Of a stretch of 64,000 bases of DNA, positions 39,718 to 49,800 are shown in pieces. The first letter of the stretch is position 1; every line of letters starts with the position of its first letter. Made by a program: the position numbers and the translations under genes. The notes beneath the pieces are model-generated. The model made no database searches. It was given only the letters and a program-made list of their open reading frames with translations, and was not told the origin of the DNA. Source of the stretch: Flavobacterium azizsancarii (GTDB taxonomy: Bacteria; Bacteroidota; Bacteroidia; Flavobacteriales; Flavobacteriaceae); assembly GCF_027980145.1 (NCBI RefSeq), contig NZ_JAMZNK010000015.1, forward strand, positions 1 to 64,000. Reading direction: 5' to 3'.

Positions 39718-41703
39718 ATGAAGAACAATACTATTATAAAATTGGTCCTTTGCACGCTGTTGTTAAGCAATATTTATGTAAATGCCCAAAAGACAACATT
39801 AGAAGTTGATATTGCGAAGACCGTTGCCAAAATACAACCTACAATGTTTGGTTTATTTTTTGAAGACATCAATTTTGCCGCTGATGGAGGGTTGTATGCC
39901 GAAATGATTAAAAACCGCTCTTTTGAGTTTGATAAACCATTAATGGGATGGGAGCAGCCCAATACCAAAAGGTCTTCTATGAATATGCACTCCGGTGCAG
40001 CAACACCTGTTAACGTATCAGAAAATAAAACCAATCCCAACTTTTGCCGTATTCTTATCAATGACGATAAAGGATATGCTATCATCAATGAAGGATTTAG
40101 AGGAATGGGAATTAAGAAAGACGCCAAATACAATCTTTCCCTAAAGGCAGCTAATCCTGATGGAACTATCAAAAAAATAATTATTCAGTTTATTGATAAA
40201 GAGCAAAAAGTGTTGGGCGAAACTGTTATAATTCCGTCATCAAAAGAATGGAAAAATTATACCGTACAATTTACTGCTGCTCAAACCGAGGCAAAAGCCA
40301 AATTGAAAATAACTTTTGAAGGTACTGGAACCATCGATTTAGATATGGTTTCGTTGTTTCCGGAAGACACCTGGAAAAACAGAAAAAATGGTTTGCGCAA
40401 AGATATTGTTCAGCTTTTGTATGATATGAAACCGGGATTTTTACGTTTTCCTGGTGGCTGTATCGTAGAAGGAAGGACGCTGGCAGATCGTTATCAATGG
40501 AAAAAATCAGTAGGAGAAGTAGAGAACAGAAAAACGATGATGAACCGCTGGAATGTCGAATTTGGACACAAACAGACGCCGGATTATTTTCAAAGTTTTG
40601 GATTGGGATTTTATGAATATTTTCAGCTTTCTGAAGATATTGGCGCAGAACCATTGCCTATTTTAAGCTGCGGAATGGCGTGCCAATACAATACAGGAGA
40701 ATTGGCACCTATAGAAGAATTAGATCCTTATATACAGGATGCTTTAGATTTGATTGAATTTGCGAATGGAACAGTTGATACGCCATGGGGGAAATTGCGT
40801 GCTGATATGGGACATCCAAAACCATTCAATCTAAAATATATTGGTGTTGGAAATGAACAATGGGGATCCGATTATATTGAAAGATACAAAGTTTTTGAAA
40901 AAGCGATAAAAGCAAAATATCCAAAAATAATTATCGTCTCAGGAAGCGGTCCGTCTCCGGATGGAGAACATTTTGATTACGCAATGCAGGAACTTAAAAA
41001 ACTGGATGCAGAACTCATAGACGAGCATTATTATAAAAGTCCCCAATGGTTTAGAGAAAATGCGGCCCGTTATGATCAATACGACAGAAAAGGACCAAAA
41101 ATATTTGCTGGCGAATATGCTGCACAAAGTGTTTCAGGTGCAAATCCCAATAACAGGAATAATTGGGAATGTGCTTTTTCTGAAGCTGCTTTTATGACGG
41201 GATTAGAGCGAAATGCTGAGGTCGTTACTTTAACTTCTTATGCACCGCTAATGGCGCATGAAGATGCCTGGCAATGGACACCGGACATGATTTGGTTCAA
41301 TAATCTCGAAACCTATGGCTCTGCCAATTATTATGTGCAAAAGTTGTTTTCGCTCAATAAAGGAACAGATTTATTAACGATTACCCAAGACAGAAAAACA
41401 TTAACAGGGCAAAACAACTTATATGCCTCTGCGGTAAAAGACACTAAAACCAAAGAAGTGATCATAAAAGTAGTAAACACAGCAGCAGTGGTGCAGGATA
41501 TTATCATTGATGTAAAGGGAAGTAAATTGGAGTCTACAGGAAATTTAATAACATTGACAAGTCCAAATTTAGAAGATGAAAATACATTTGCTGACCCTAA
41601 AAAAATAAGCCCAAAAGAAAGCGAATACAAATTGAAAGGAGAGAAAGCACAATTGAGATTACCTGCTTATTCTGTGAATATTTTGAAATTGAAAATCAAA
41701 TAA
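39718..41703 (+). CDS. Secreted GH51 alpha-L-arabinofuranosidase
   Basis: The ATG at 39718 is chosen because it starts a proper signal peptide (MKNNTIIKLVLCTLLLSNIY, then VNAQ); an in-frame ATG at 39676 would add a non-signal extension. The 661-residue protein begins with the GH51 block IQPTMFGLFFEDINFAADGG. An inserted beta-sandwich of carbohydrate-binding type follows (about 70-215), then a TIM barrel with Glu380 (VGNEQWG, acid/base) and Glu466 (FAGEYAAQ, nucleophile), and the C-terminal beta domain. It removes terminal alpha-L-arabinofuranose. It closes the run of glycosidases; a 550-bp repeat-rich gap follows. Confidence 0.95.
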   Translation: MKNNTIIKLVLCTLLLSNIYVNAQKTTLEVDIAKTVAKIQPTMFGLFFEDINFAADGGLYAEMIKNRSFEFDKPLMGWEQPNTKRSSMNMHSGAATPVNVSENKTNPNFCRILINDDKGYAIINEGFRGMGIKKDAKYNLSLKAANPDGTIKKIIIQFIDKEQKVLGETVIIPSSKEWKNYTVQFTAAQTEAKAKLKITFEGTGTIDLDMVSLFPEDTWKNRKNGLRKDIVQLLYDMKPGFLRFPGGCIVEGRTLADRYQWKKSVGEVENRKTMMNRWNVEFGHKQTPDYFQSFGLGFYEYFQLSEDIGAEPLPILSCGMACQYNTGELAPIEELDPYIQDALDLIEFANGTVDTPWGKLRADMGHPKPFNLKYIGVGNEQWGSDYIERYKVFEKAIKAKYPKIIIVSGSGPSPDGEHFDYAMQELKKLDAELIDEHYYKSPQWFRENAARYDQYDRKGPKIFAGEYAAQSVSGANPNNRNNWECAFSEAAFMTGLERNAEVVTLTSYAPLMAHEDAWQWTPDMIWFNNLETYGSANYYVQKLFSLNKGTDLLTITQDRKTLTGQNNLYASAVKDTKTKEVIIKVVNTAAVVQDIIIDVKGSKLESTGNLITLTSPNLEDENTFADPKKISPKESEYKLKGEKAQLRLPAYSVNILKLKIK

Positions 41704-42257
41704 TTATAAAGATATTTTTTTGTTGGTAATGTAGTAGATTGTTATAACCAAATCTTTTGTTTTTTTCAACGGATTAAAATCCGTTGCTGCAAAAGAACCC
41801 ATTACTATGAAATTTTAGAAAGAGTTCCGGAGGAACAAAATATATTGTAGGGATGGATTTTAATCCATTCTCCGCAAAGTTTAAACACAAAGTTTGTCAT
41901 CTCGACGAAGGAGAGATCACACTATTATTTCCGTTCAGCTATTCGTCAATCTTTGTCGCGTTTCTTGTTTGATTTGCTTCGCCTGTTCGCTATAGCTCGG
42001 GTCTCTTTGTTGAGATGAAAAGATTGCGGATTCTGATAGAGTTAATGATACAGAAATAGTTAATCTGCATTGAAAAATCTCTTACCTTAATGACATTGCC
42101 GTAGGGACAACACAGATTAACTAACCTACTTGAGTTAATTAGAATCAATAGGTTTACGTTAATGAGCTAACACTTATGTTTTTTGAGTTAATAAAATATA
42201 CCCATACACCTTACCTTAGTAAAGAACTAAAAATAAGCTTCAATTTAAACTGTAAGA
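41704..42257. repeat. Repeat-rich intergenic region
   Basis: No gene is seen. The region holds a hairpin CAACGGATT/AATCCGTTG (41768-41787), a GTTCCGGAGGAAC element (41824), a GGATGGATT/AATCCATTC hairpin (about 41850-41871) and a GTCATCTCGACGAAGGAG element (about 41897). All resemble mobile short repeats of Flavobacterium-type genomes. Near the right end TACCTTAG (42212-42219) could be the -7 box for the phospholipase gene, without a well-spaced -33 box. Confidence 0.6.
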
Positions 42258-43079
42258 ATGTATTTAAAATACCTGTTAGCGTTTCTCATTTTGTTTTCCG
42301 TTAAAACAAATTCACAAATTGTAGAAGATTCGAAAAATTTTCGTGCGGCAGATTCGCTGCTCAAAGAGCCAAGTTTCTCGGTGCACAAAGACAATTATTT
42401 TCTAACAGGAGTACCAATCAATACTGCTATTACCCGCAATACAGCCGATGTAAAATATCAGGTAAGTTTTAAGTTAAGGCTGAATTCAAAACCTTTATGG
42501 GGTGGTTTTTTTCCGTATTTAATGTACACTCAAAAAGCCTTTTGGGATATTTATGCAAGCTCAAAACCATTTTCAGAGATTAATTTTAATCCTGGAGTAG
42601 CCCTCGTTCGTCCGTTTTATTTAAAAGGAGGAAGGCTCACCTACGGGACCGTCTCCTTAGAACACGAGTCGAACGGAAGAGATTCTATTTATTCCAGAAC
42701 CTGGAATATGCTTGCCTTTTCATTAAAATCGCAAATTTCTCCACGATGGGTTGTTGGGCTTAGAGGTTGGATTCCTATAGTCGATAAAGAAGATAATCCA
42801 TATCTCACTCAATATGTAGGATATGGAGAAGCAAGTGCAACATATCAGATACAACCCGGACGATGGAGCGCAGATGTTCTTTTTAGAAAAGGAAGCGGCG
42901 TTATTAAATATGGATCCCTGCAGACACAAGTAAACTGGAGACCATACAAAAACGAAAATTATTATCTCACCCTTCAATGGTTTGTTGGGTATACAGAAAG
43001 TTTGATCGATTATCAGGAACACAGGAGTATGGTACGTATTGGCTTTACTATTAAACCTGAGAACATGGGTATTTTTTAG
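42258..43079 (+). CDS. pldA: Outer membrane phospholipase A (OMPLA)
   Basis: This 273-residue protein has a signal peptide and a 12-strand type barrel. The catalytic motif EHESNGRDSIYSRTWN gives His136, Ser138 and Asn150, with exactly the spacing of the E. coli OMPLA triad (His142, Ser144, Asn156). OMPLA hydrolyses acyl esters of phospholipids that reach the outer leaflet. It is a single gene with a strong terminator behind it. It lies next to a locus that may attack inositol-lipid headgroups, but OMPLA is a common envelope enzyme and need not belong to it. Confidence 0.88.
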   Translation: MYLKYLLAFLILFSVKTNSQIVEDSKNFRAADSLLKEPSFSVHKDNYFLTGVPINTAITRNTADVKYQVSFKLRLNSKPLWGGFFPYLMYTQKAFWDIYASSKPFSEINFNPGVALVRPFYLKGGRLTYGTVSLEHESNGRDSIYSRTWNMLAFSLKSQISPRWVVGLRGWIPIVDKEDNPYLTQYVGYGEASATYQIQPGRWSADVLFRKGSGVIKYGSLQTQVNWRPYKNENYYLTLQWFVGYTESLIDYQEHRSMVRIGFTIKPENMGIF

Positions 43080-43135
43080 ATAAAAAAATAAAGCGTGATA
43101 TACTTTTTTATTCAGTAATATCATTAGTAAGATTT

Positions 43136-43168
43136 AAATCCTTTCAATATGTGAAAGGATTTTTTTTT
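43136..43168 (+). terminator. Intrinsic terminator after pldA
   Basis: An 11-bp perfect stem (AAATCCTTTCA with TGAAAGGATTT), an ATATG loop and a run of T residues lie 57 bp after the phospholipase stop codon. Confidence 0.88.
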
Positions 43169-43334
43169 GTTAATTTTTCACTTTTAAAAACTATCTTTTT
43201 TTAGTAAAATTAACTTTTTTGCCAAAAAACATAAAATTATAAACTTTCTTTTCAAAATACCTATATTATGTATTTCATCGTGTTAATTTGTATTTCATCG
43301 ATTTCACAGGTAGTGTAAATTGGAAATTAATACA

Positions 43335-43342
43335 TATATTCG
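43335..43342 (+). promoter_or_regulatory. Putative -7 element for the beta-barrel gene pair
   Basis: TATATTCG, a one-mismatch TAnnTTTG box, lies 15 bp before the start codon. No TTTG at a good distance is seen, so this is only a candidate. Confidence 0.3.
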
Positions 43343-43357
43343 CCAAAATTTTTTTGG

Positions 43358-44059
43358 ATGAAAGTACTATTACACTTATTAATATTTTGTTGTTTTTTTA
43401 GCGGTGCAGTTTATGCACAAAATGAAACCAATATTACTTACGGGCTCAAGTTTGGCGGGCTATTTTCTAAAATAAGCAATTTGCCGGAAAGCATTAAAGG
43501 AAGAGACAATACTTTCGACAATAGCGTGATGGAAAGCAAAGGTGCTTACGGATTAGAAGGCGGTTTTTTCTTAAACTTCAAACTTTATGATACCCGGGTT
43601 GCCATACAACCTGAAATTTTATTCAGACAATCAGGCGAAACAGTAAATTATCATGATGCAACAGGCAAAGAATTTGAGCTTGGTTTGCATTATGCTTATC
43701 TGCAAATTGGAGCTTTGTACAAAGTATACCCATACGAAGGTTTGAATTTAGGTTTTGGAGCTTTCTACGGAATCAGTTTATCTGCCAATAATGTAACCTA
43801 TAAATCCAACGAAGCCGGAGGAATGTATGATGTAGCCACAAGACAATTTTATAAAGACGGTCTTGATGGTACAGATGATTTCTCATTATGTTTTGCCGTA
43901 GGTTACGAACTGCATAAAAGTATCCATTTTGATTTACGTTACTACCTGGGTGTAAAAGATGTAGTAAAAAGTAATTCTTCCTCCTTTCAGTTTATCGAAA
44001 ATCAAAACAAAAGCAGTGTTGTATGTTTTTCTTTAGGCTATAGTTTTCATCAATGGTAA
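43358..44059 (+). CDS. Outer membrane beta-barrel protein (PorT-like), first of a pair
   Basis: This 233-residue protein has a signal peptide (to VYAQ) and a chain of amphipathic strands typical of the small eight-stranded outer-membrane barrel family (OMP_b-brl_2), with TYGLKFGGLFSKISNLPESI near the start and a final aromatic strand ending in W. No enzymatic motif is seen. Its neighbour at 44074 is a paralogue with the same strand order (TYGLFAGGIYSKMSNLPDVI). The two overlap only if the alternative start of the second is used. They probably form a transcript with the T9SS-sorted protein that follows. Confidence 0.85.
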   Translation: MKVLLHLLIFCCFFSGAVYAQNETNITYGLKFGGLFSKISNLPESIKGRDNTFDNSVMESKGAYGLEGGFFLNFKLYDTRVAIQPEILFRQSGETVNYHDATGKEFELGLHYAYLQIGALYKVYPYEGLNLGFGAFYGISLSANNVTYKSNEAGGMYDVATRQFYKDGLDGTDDFSLCFAVGYELHKSIHFDLRYYLGVKDVVKSNSSSFQFIENQNKSSVVCFSLGYSFHQW

Positions 44060-44073
44060 TTTCAATAAAAAAA

Positions 44074-44805
44074 ATGAAAAAAATTATTTTGCTTCTTCTA
44101 TTAGTAAGCACAAAATCGTTGTTTGCACAAGGTGACAGAGAGATTACCTATGGTCTTTTTGCCGGCGGAATTTATTCTAAAATGTCTAATCTTCCCGATG
44201 TCATTGTTCCAAAAGGAATTTATGAAGGATATACGCTAGCCGAAGAAGGTAAGTTTGGAGCAACGGCAGGTCTGGTAATCAACTGGAAATATCCGTATGC
44301 CAAAGTGAGTATACAAACAGAGATTTCATATTCAGGACAGGGAACAGATTTAAATTATGAAGACATAAAAGGACTTAAATACAAAATGACTTTTGGCTAT
44401 AGCTATCTAAATGTTGGGGCACAGTTTAAATATTATCCTGTTGAAGGTTTTTATTTAGGAGTTGGTCCGTATGTAGGTTTTAATATTGCCAGTGATAATA
44501 TTAAATACAGTTCTAATAGTCAGGAGATTTTTGGCAACTCAGGAGCTTATTTCGAACCCGATGCCAATGTGCAAAAAGTACTGAAAGAGTCCTTAACCGG
44601 TAAAAATTATTTTTATGGAATGCTTTCTGCAGGATACGAGTTCAATTCAAAACTTTCTATAGGAGCGCGTTATACCTTAGGACTTACAGATGCGCTGGCA
44701 ACAGAGGAAAACGGACATCGTTATAGCGAGAACAAAAACAAAATCAATAGTATTTCATTGATAATTGGTTATTCTTTTGACTTTGATGATTTAGCTAATT
44801 TCTAA
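44074..44805 (+). CDS. Outer membrane beta-barrel protein, tandem paralogue
   Basis: The ATG at 44074 starts a clean signal peptide (MKKIILLLLLVSTKSLFAQ), so it is preferred to an ATG at 44053 that overlaps the preceding gene. The 243-residue product is a barrel like its upstream neighbour, sharing the first strand motif and a conserved middle (SYLNVGAQFKYYPVEGFYLG against AYLQIGALYKVYPYEGLNLG). The pair arose by tandem duplication. Function is unknown; adhesion or envelope anchoring is possible. Confidence 0.85.
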   Translation: MKKIILLLLLVSTKSLFAQGDREITYGLFAGGIYSKMSNLPDVIVPKGIYEGYTLAEEGKFGATAGLVINWKYPYAKVSIQTEISYSGQGTDLNYEDIKGLKYKMTFGYSYLNVGAQFKYYPVEGFYLGVGPYVGFNIASDNIKYSSNSQEIFGNSGAYFEPDANVQKVLKESLTGKNYFYGMLSAGYEFNSKLSIGARYTLGLTDALATEENGHRYSENKNKINSISLIIGYSFDFDDLANF

Positions 44806-44836
44806 TCATCGCCCCCATCCTTAAACTTAGGAAATT

Positions 44837-46801
44837 ATGTGTAAAAAGATTTTTTGTATACCTGTTTTTATAGCTTTATTAATGACCAATGCGATCTTTT
44901 CTCAGCAAAAAGCAGTGCCGGGATTAGTAGAAGAACCACAGTTTTGGATTAAATCCAGAAGCAGTGGTGATGCTTATTATTGGGAAAACCTCACAAAAAA
45001 GGAAGCAAAAATATCAGACCGAAAACATAATGGAGCTATTTTTAATTTTAATCCGAGTATTGTTTTTGATACCAAACAAGATTCGTTGATTTTACCTCTG
45101 GGGACAGAAAGTAAAAGAAAGCAAACTTTGTTTATGGTTTATAAAGTAAAAGACAGTTTAAAAGAGCAATTTTTATGGACAATAAACGATCCTAAAAAAA
45201 CACTTTCTGTAGCGACCAATAAACGTTTGGTCGATCTAAAAAAATATTCCTATCAATCGTATCAGGAAAAAATAAAACCGCATAAAGCCAACATTCATTT
45301 TTTTCAGCAGAATGTTACCGATAGTCTTGCAAAGTTATCTTCATTAACGATAGGGCAAAAGTCCAAACTTGAAAAATTACCACCCGAAGAATTTAAAGGA
45401 AGCATAAGCGAAATTCTGGTGTACAACAGAGTATTGTCAGGTTTTGAAACCCAAAAAGTAGCAAGTTATTTAGCCGTTAAATATGGTATTTCGCTTTCGC
45501 AGTTTGATAATAAAAATTACCTGAACAGTAAAGGACAGACCATTTGGGACATCAATCAGCATAAAGGATTCGAAAATTCGATTACCGGAATTGGCCGTGA
45601 TGATGCCAGCGGATTATTGCAGCCCAAAAGCAGTAATATGGCAGAAGAAGGATTTTTGACCATTGGATTAAAAAGTAAATCGAATATAATTCCGGATAAT
45701 TTTTTTGCATTCTGGAGCGATAACGGAAAAAATCTTCTGGTAAAAAAACAAGAACAAGGCGAGCCAATCGGGATTGCAAGAGAGTGGCAATTGGATTTTG
45801 CAAATCCTGCGGATTTGAGTCTGGACTGGAGTTTTAATCCAAATTTTATCAAAGGGACTTTACCCAAAGACACCTATTACTGGTTATTAGTCGATTACTC
45901 AGGCAAAGGAACATATGACGAAAAAGATTCCGAATACATTCGTCTGGCAAGTACTTCGAGTACAGAAAAATTGGCGCTGAATGATTTCAATTGGGACAAA
46001 CAAAAATCTGGCAAAGCCAAATTTACGCTGAAAGTAGCCCCCGAGATGTTTAGCAGAGTCTGGATTACCGAAGCCACTTGTGGAGTTATAGGATCAGGAG
46101 GTTTAAACTATAGCATAGAAGGCGGTGAAGCACCGTTTACTGTTACCGTAAAAAAAGAAGGAAGTGATGTTGTAGTAAAACAATGGAACCAGGCAGCAAA
46201 AAGTACGACAGGATTACAGCTTTCATCAGGAACTTATGATTATATCGTTCGTGACGGAAAAGGGAATTTGTACTCAGAAACTGTTTTTATAGCAGATAAA
46301 CAAGGAACATTTCCAAATCTGAAATCTGATTATCTGTTAAAAGATGGAAACGCCCTGACACTTGATGCAAGTGCCGGTTTGCCAAAAGGTAATTATGAAT
46401 ACCAATGGTTTTATGAAGGTGATTTTATAGATAACAATCCTAAAATACTAATCGATCAGCCCGGTATTTATGAACTTCGACTATTAAATGGTCAGGAATG
46501 TAAAACAGCCACTAAGATTGCAGTTACCTCTGACGGAAAAGAAATAACAGATTCAAGCGTATTGATTTTATATCCAAATCCTACCATAGACGGTCGTTTT
46601 TCGGTAGCAATGCAATTTCCCAAAAAGACCAATGCAACCATCACAATTTATAGTCCCACAGGAGCACTGGTGAAACAAAAACAATTCACGCAGATAGAAA
46701 CTTATTTGTATGAAGATGCTATAAAAAATGCTGCCGGAATGTATTTGGTAACAGTAAATTCAGATTTTGGAACTAAAACTTTCAAAGTTATTGTGAAGTA
46801 A
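44837..46801 (+). CDS. Secreted protein with type IX sorting domain
   Basis: This 654-residue protein has a signal peptide (to IFSQ). A central part (about 175-395) carries GSISEILVYNRVLSGFETQKVASYLAVKYG-type sequence, seen in large lectin-like surface proteins of Bacteroidota. An Ig/PKD-like segment (about 415-560) follows. The last 75 residues (from about LYPNPTIDGRFSV to KTFKVIVK) are a type A T9SS C-terminal sorting domain. It should therefore be exported by the Por system and fixed at or released from the surface. It directly precedes the giant RHS gene (90 bp). Such proteins are frequent neighbours of large SpvB/RHS genes in this group, but a functional link is inference. Confidence 0.85.
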   Translation: MCKKIFCIPVFIALLMTNAIFSQQKAVPGLVEEPQFWIKSRSSGDAYYWENLTKKEAKISDRKHNGAIFNFNPSIVFDTKQDSLILPLGTESKRKQTLFMVYKVKDSLKEQFLWTINDPKKTLSVATNKRLVDLKKYSYQSYQEKIKPHKANIHFFQQNVTDSLAKLSSLTIGQKSKLEKLPPEEFKGSISEILVYNRVLSGFETQKVASYLAVKYGISLSQFDNKNYLNSKGQTIWDINQHKGFENSITGIGRDDASGLLQPKSSNMAEEGFLTIGLKSKSNIIPDNFFAFWSDNGKNLLVKKQEQGEPIGIAREWQLDFANPADLSLDWSFNPNFIKGTLPKDTYYWLLVDYSGKGTYDEKDSEYIRLASTSSTEKLALNDFNWDKQKSGKAKFTLKVAPEMFSRVWITEATCGVIGSGGLNYSIEGGEAPFTVTVKKEGSDVVVKQWNQAAKSTTGLQLSSGTYDYIVRDGKGNLYSETVFIADKQGTFPNLKSDYLLKDGNALTLDASAGLPKGNYEYQWFYEGDFIDNNPKILIDQPGIYELRLLNGQECKTATKIAVTSDGKEITDSSVLILYPNPTIDGRFSVAMQFPKKTNATITIYSPTGALVKQKQFTQIETYLYEDAIKNAAGMYLVTVNSDFGTKTFKVIVK

Positions 46802-46891
46802 TTCAGGTCTGTTTGTCAATAGATTACACGAATTAGAGATTGAAAGAATTGAAGAAATAGATGGATTGTCCATAATCGATTACCCCGCTTT

Positions 46892-49800
46892 ATGAAAAAT
46901 AAAATTATAATACTGGTTTTTTTAATAGGTTCGTTTTTGTTTGCAGCCAATTTTGGCCCATACAAGATCGTTTCTTTATTTACTCAAACTACTCCAGAAA
47001 AGGAACTGACTGTCTCAAAATCAGACTCTATTACAGTTCTTAAAAACGAAAATAAAAACACAAAGTCATTTAGTGCAGATATTTCCGAAGGAATTATTGG
47101 TGTAATGGATGAATCTGATGTTGATGATGCTTATGATAACGTCTTTCATCTCAAGGTAGATGTTTTACCATCAAATGACGAAAGTGCCTATTTAGAATAT
47201 GAATTGTATGGTTACGATCAGGCAGCATCGATTTCAAGAAGTTTAAACAATGAGCCTAGTATTGGAGGACAATTTTTATCCCAGAATAAAAACTGGAACA
47301 AACAATCCGAGCTGCTTTCAGAAAAATCATTGCGAGAAGGAGATAATGTTTTATTATTTACCGCTCCCGAGGGAATTTCGAATTCATACCGAATTAAAAA
47401 TGTTAGAATTGTTTATAAATCTGCCATTCCTTCTAATCATTTTACTTTATTACAGTCAGGCAATAAGCTTTACATAAAAGGTACTAATTTTCCATCCCAG
47501 ATAAAAAAGATGAGTATTGGCGGAATTTCGATTGATCTCAATCAGCCGGAATTCGAATTGGTTTTAGAAAGCTCAACTGCAGGAAAAACTATTCTTGTAA
47601 GCAAAGAAACGACAACAGGAGTACTTATAAATGAGCATTTAGAGGTAAATCAGTTTTTAAAAGTAGATAGTTTCAGACCTTTAGAAAATGCAAAAGAAAG
47701 AATCACAAAAATAATTCATTTTCAAACCGAAAATAAATTAGCGTACAAAGATTTTCTTGCTGTTTTTCCGGTTGGAGCTTTAAAAAATGATGTTTCGGTC
47801 TCCGTAAGTGCTTTACGAAAAATTGATATTGCACCATTAAACGCTGCAATGGTCAATGTAACAGGAGCAAATGCAGGATTCAGATTATTGCCACACGGAA
47901 CCGTCTTCGATAAAGCAGTGACTTTATCATTACCGTACGACAAAAAAACAATTCCCGAAGGTTATACAGAGAAAGATATCAATGTATTTTATTTTGATGA
48001 AAACAAAAGATTGTGGCAGGAAGTGACCAAAGATTCATTAGATATTAAACAAGGAATCATCAAGGCAAAAACCACCCATTTTACTGATTTTATTGCCGGA
48101 ATCATCAAAATGCCGGAATCTCCGGAAACTTCCGGTTATACACCAACAAGCATCAAGGATCTAAAAGCGGCAAGTCCGTTAGTTGGAATTCAGTCAATCG
48201 CACCACCTTCGGCAAATGGCAGAGGAACGGCAAGTACCGGATTTTCTATTGTGATTCCAAACGGAAGAGGAGGGATGCAGCCTTCATTTAACCTGCAATA
48301 TGACAGCGATGGCGGACATAGCTGGGCAGGTATGGGCTGGGATATTTCAGCACCGGCAGTAAGCATCGAAACCCGTTGGGGAGCACCAAGATACGATGCT
48401 GCCAATGAAACAGAGACTTATGCGATTGCCGGAGAACAATTAATCCCGAACTCACACAGAACCGAATGGGTAGGCAGAACAACAGACAAACAATTTTACC
48501 CAAGACGCGAAGGTGCTTTTCAGCAAATTATCCGTAAAGGATCATCCCCTAAAAATTATTATTGGATTGTAAGGGACAAAAGCGGAGTTGCCAGTTATTA
48601 TGGAGGAACTGCTTCAGGACTTTCGAGTGGAGGAATATTGCAGGATGCATCCGGAAATATTGGGCATTGGGCACTTTGTCTTCAGGTTGATCTAAAAGGA
48701 AATACAGTTGAATACGAATACGATAAAAAAGACGGCGAGCTCTATCTTAAAAAAGTATATTATACAGGATTTGGCAGTACAAAAGGAAACTACAACGTAA
48801 CTTTTGTAAAAAACGGAGATTTAGGCGAAGCCAATCGTCCTGATGTACAAGTTTCGGCAAGATTAGGTTTCAAGCAACTGAACAATCAGTTATTGCGAAA
48901 AATCGAAGTCCGCTACAAAAGCGATATGGTACGTAGCTATGAACTGAAGTATAAAGAAGGCGCTTTTAAGAAAACATTGCTTGAATCGATTTCAGAATAC
49001 GACTCAGAGTCTAAATTGTTTTATACTAATACGCTGAATTATTTCGATGATATTCGTGATGCTTCGGGGAAATATAATCCTTTTGGACCAGAACAGAATT
49101 GGAGTGTGCCGGATGACCACTTAAAAAATAATATCTTGCCTAATATAGATATTTCCGGTAAACATACGCTGGGCAATAGTTCGAACGGTAAATCAGCCGG
49201 GGTTAATTATCGAATTGGAGTTGGATTATCTGCCGATTCTGGAAATTTTAAGCAAAATACTGTAGGGGCGCACGGAGGAAACAGTTGGGGATCATCTGAA
49301 ACTATTGTTACCCTGGAAGATTTAGATGGTGATCAGCTTCCGGACAAAGTATTTAGAAAAGGAGATAATGTTTATTACCGAAAAAATCTTTCGAACCAGG
49401 GAATTAATGGTTTTGGTGAAATTCAGGAAATCTCATTAAATAATATAGGAAACTCATCCAGTAAAACTTTTAATTGGGGAGTAGATTTAGTTATAGGATA
49501 TTCAAAAGTTAGTGCCAGTGTTGGTTTTGATAAGCAATATACAAATAGCAAAACCAAAAGTTATTTTATGGACTTTAACGGTGACGGATTAGTTGACTTT
49601 GCCAATAACGGGCAGGTTTATTACAACCGTTTAGTTAATGGAATTCCAACTTTTAAAACTAGCAGTACAGGTACACCTTCACCAGTTTCGGGAGATGGAG
49701 AACTTAGTCTGAGTTTTCCGACACCTGCAATGACTTTCGAGGAGATGCAGATTAAAAATCCGCTGCATGATGTGGTTCGTATGTGGCAAGCACCAGTAAC

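Noticed and set aside
42723..43124. 133-codon minus-strand frame over pldA.
   Set aside because: It overlaps a convincing OMPLA gene on the other strand and resembles no protein.
46868..46873. GTCCAT just before the RHS gene.
   Set aside because: The -7 position would fall inside the coding region and no partner half-site lies 21 bp upstream; likely chance.
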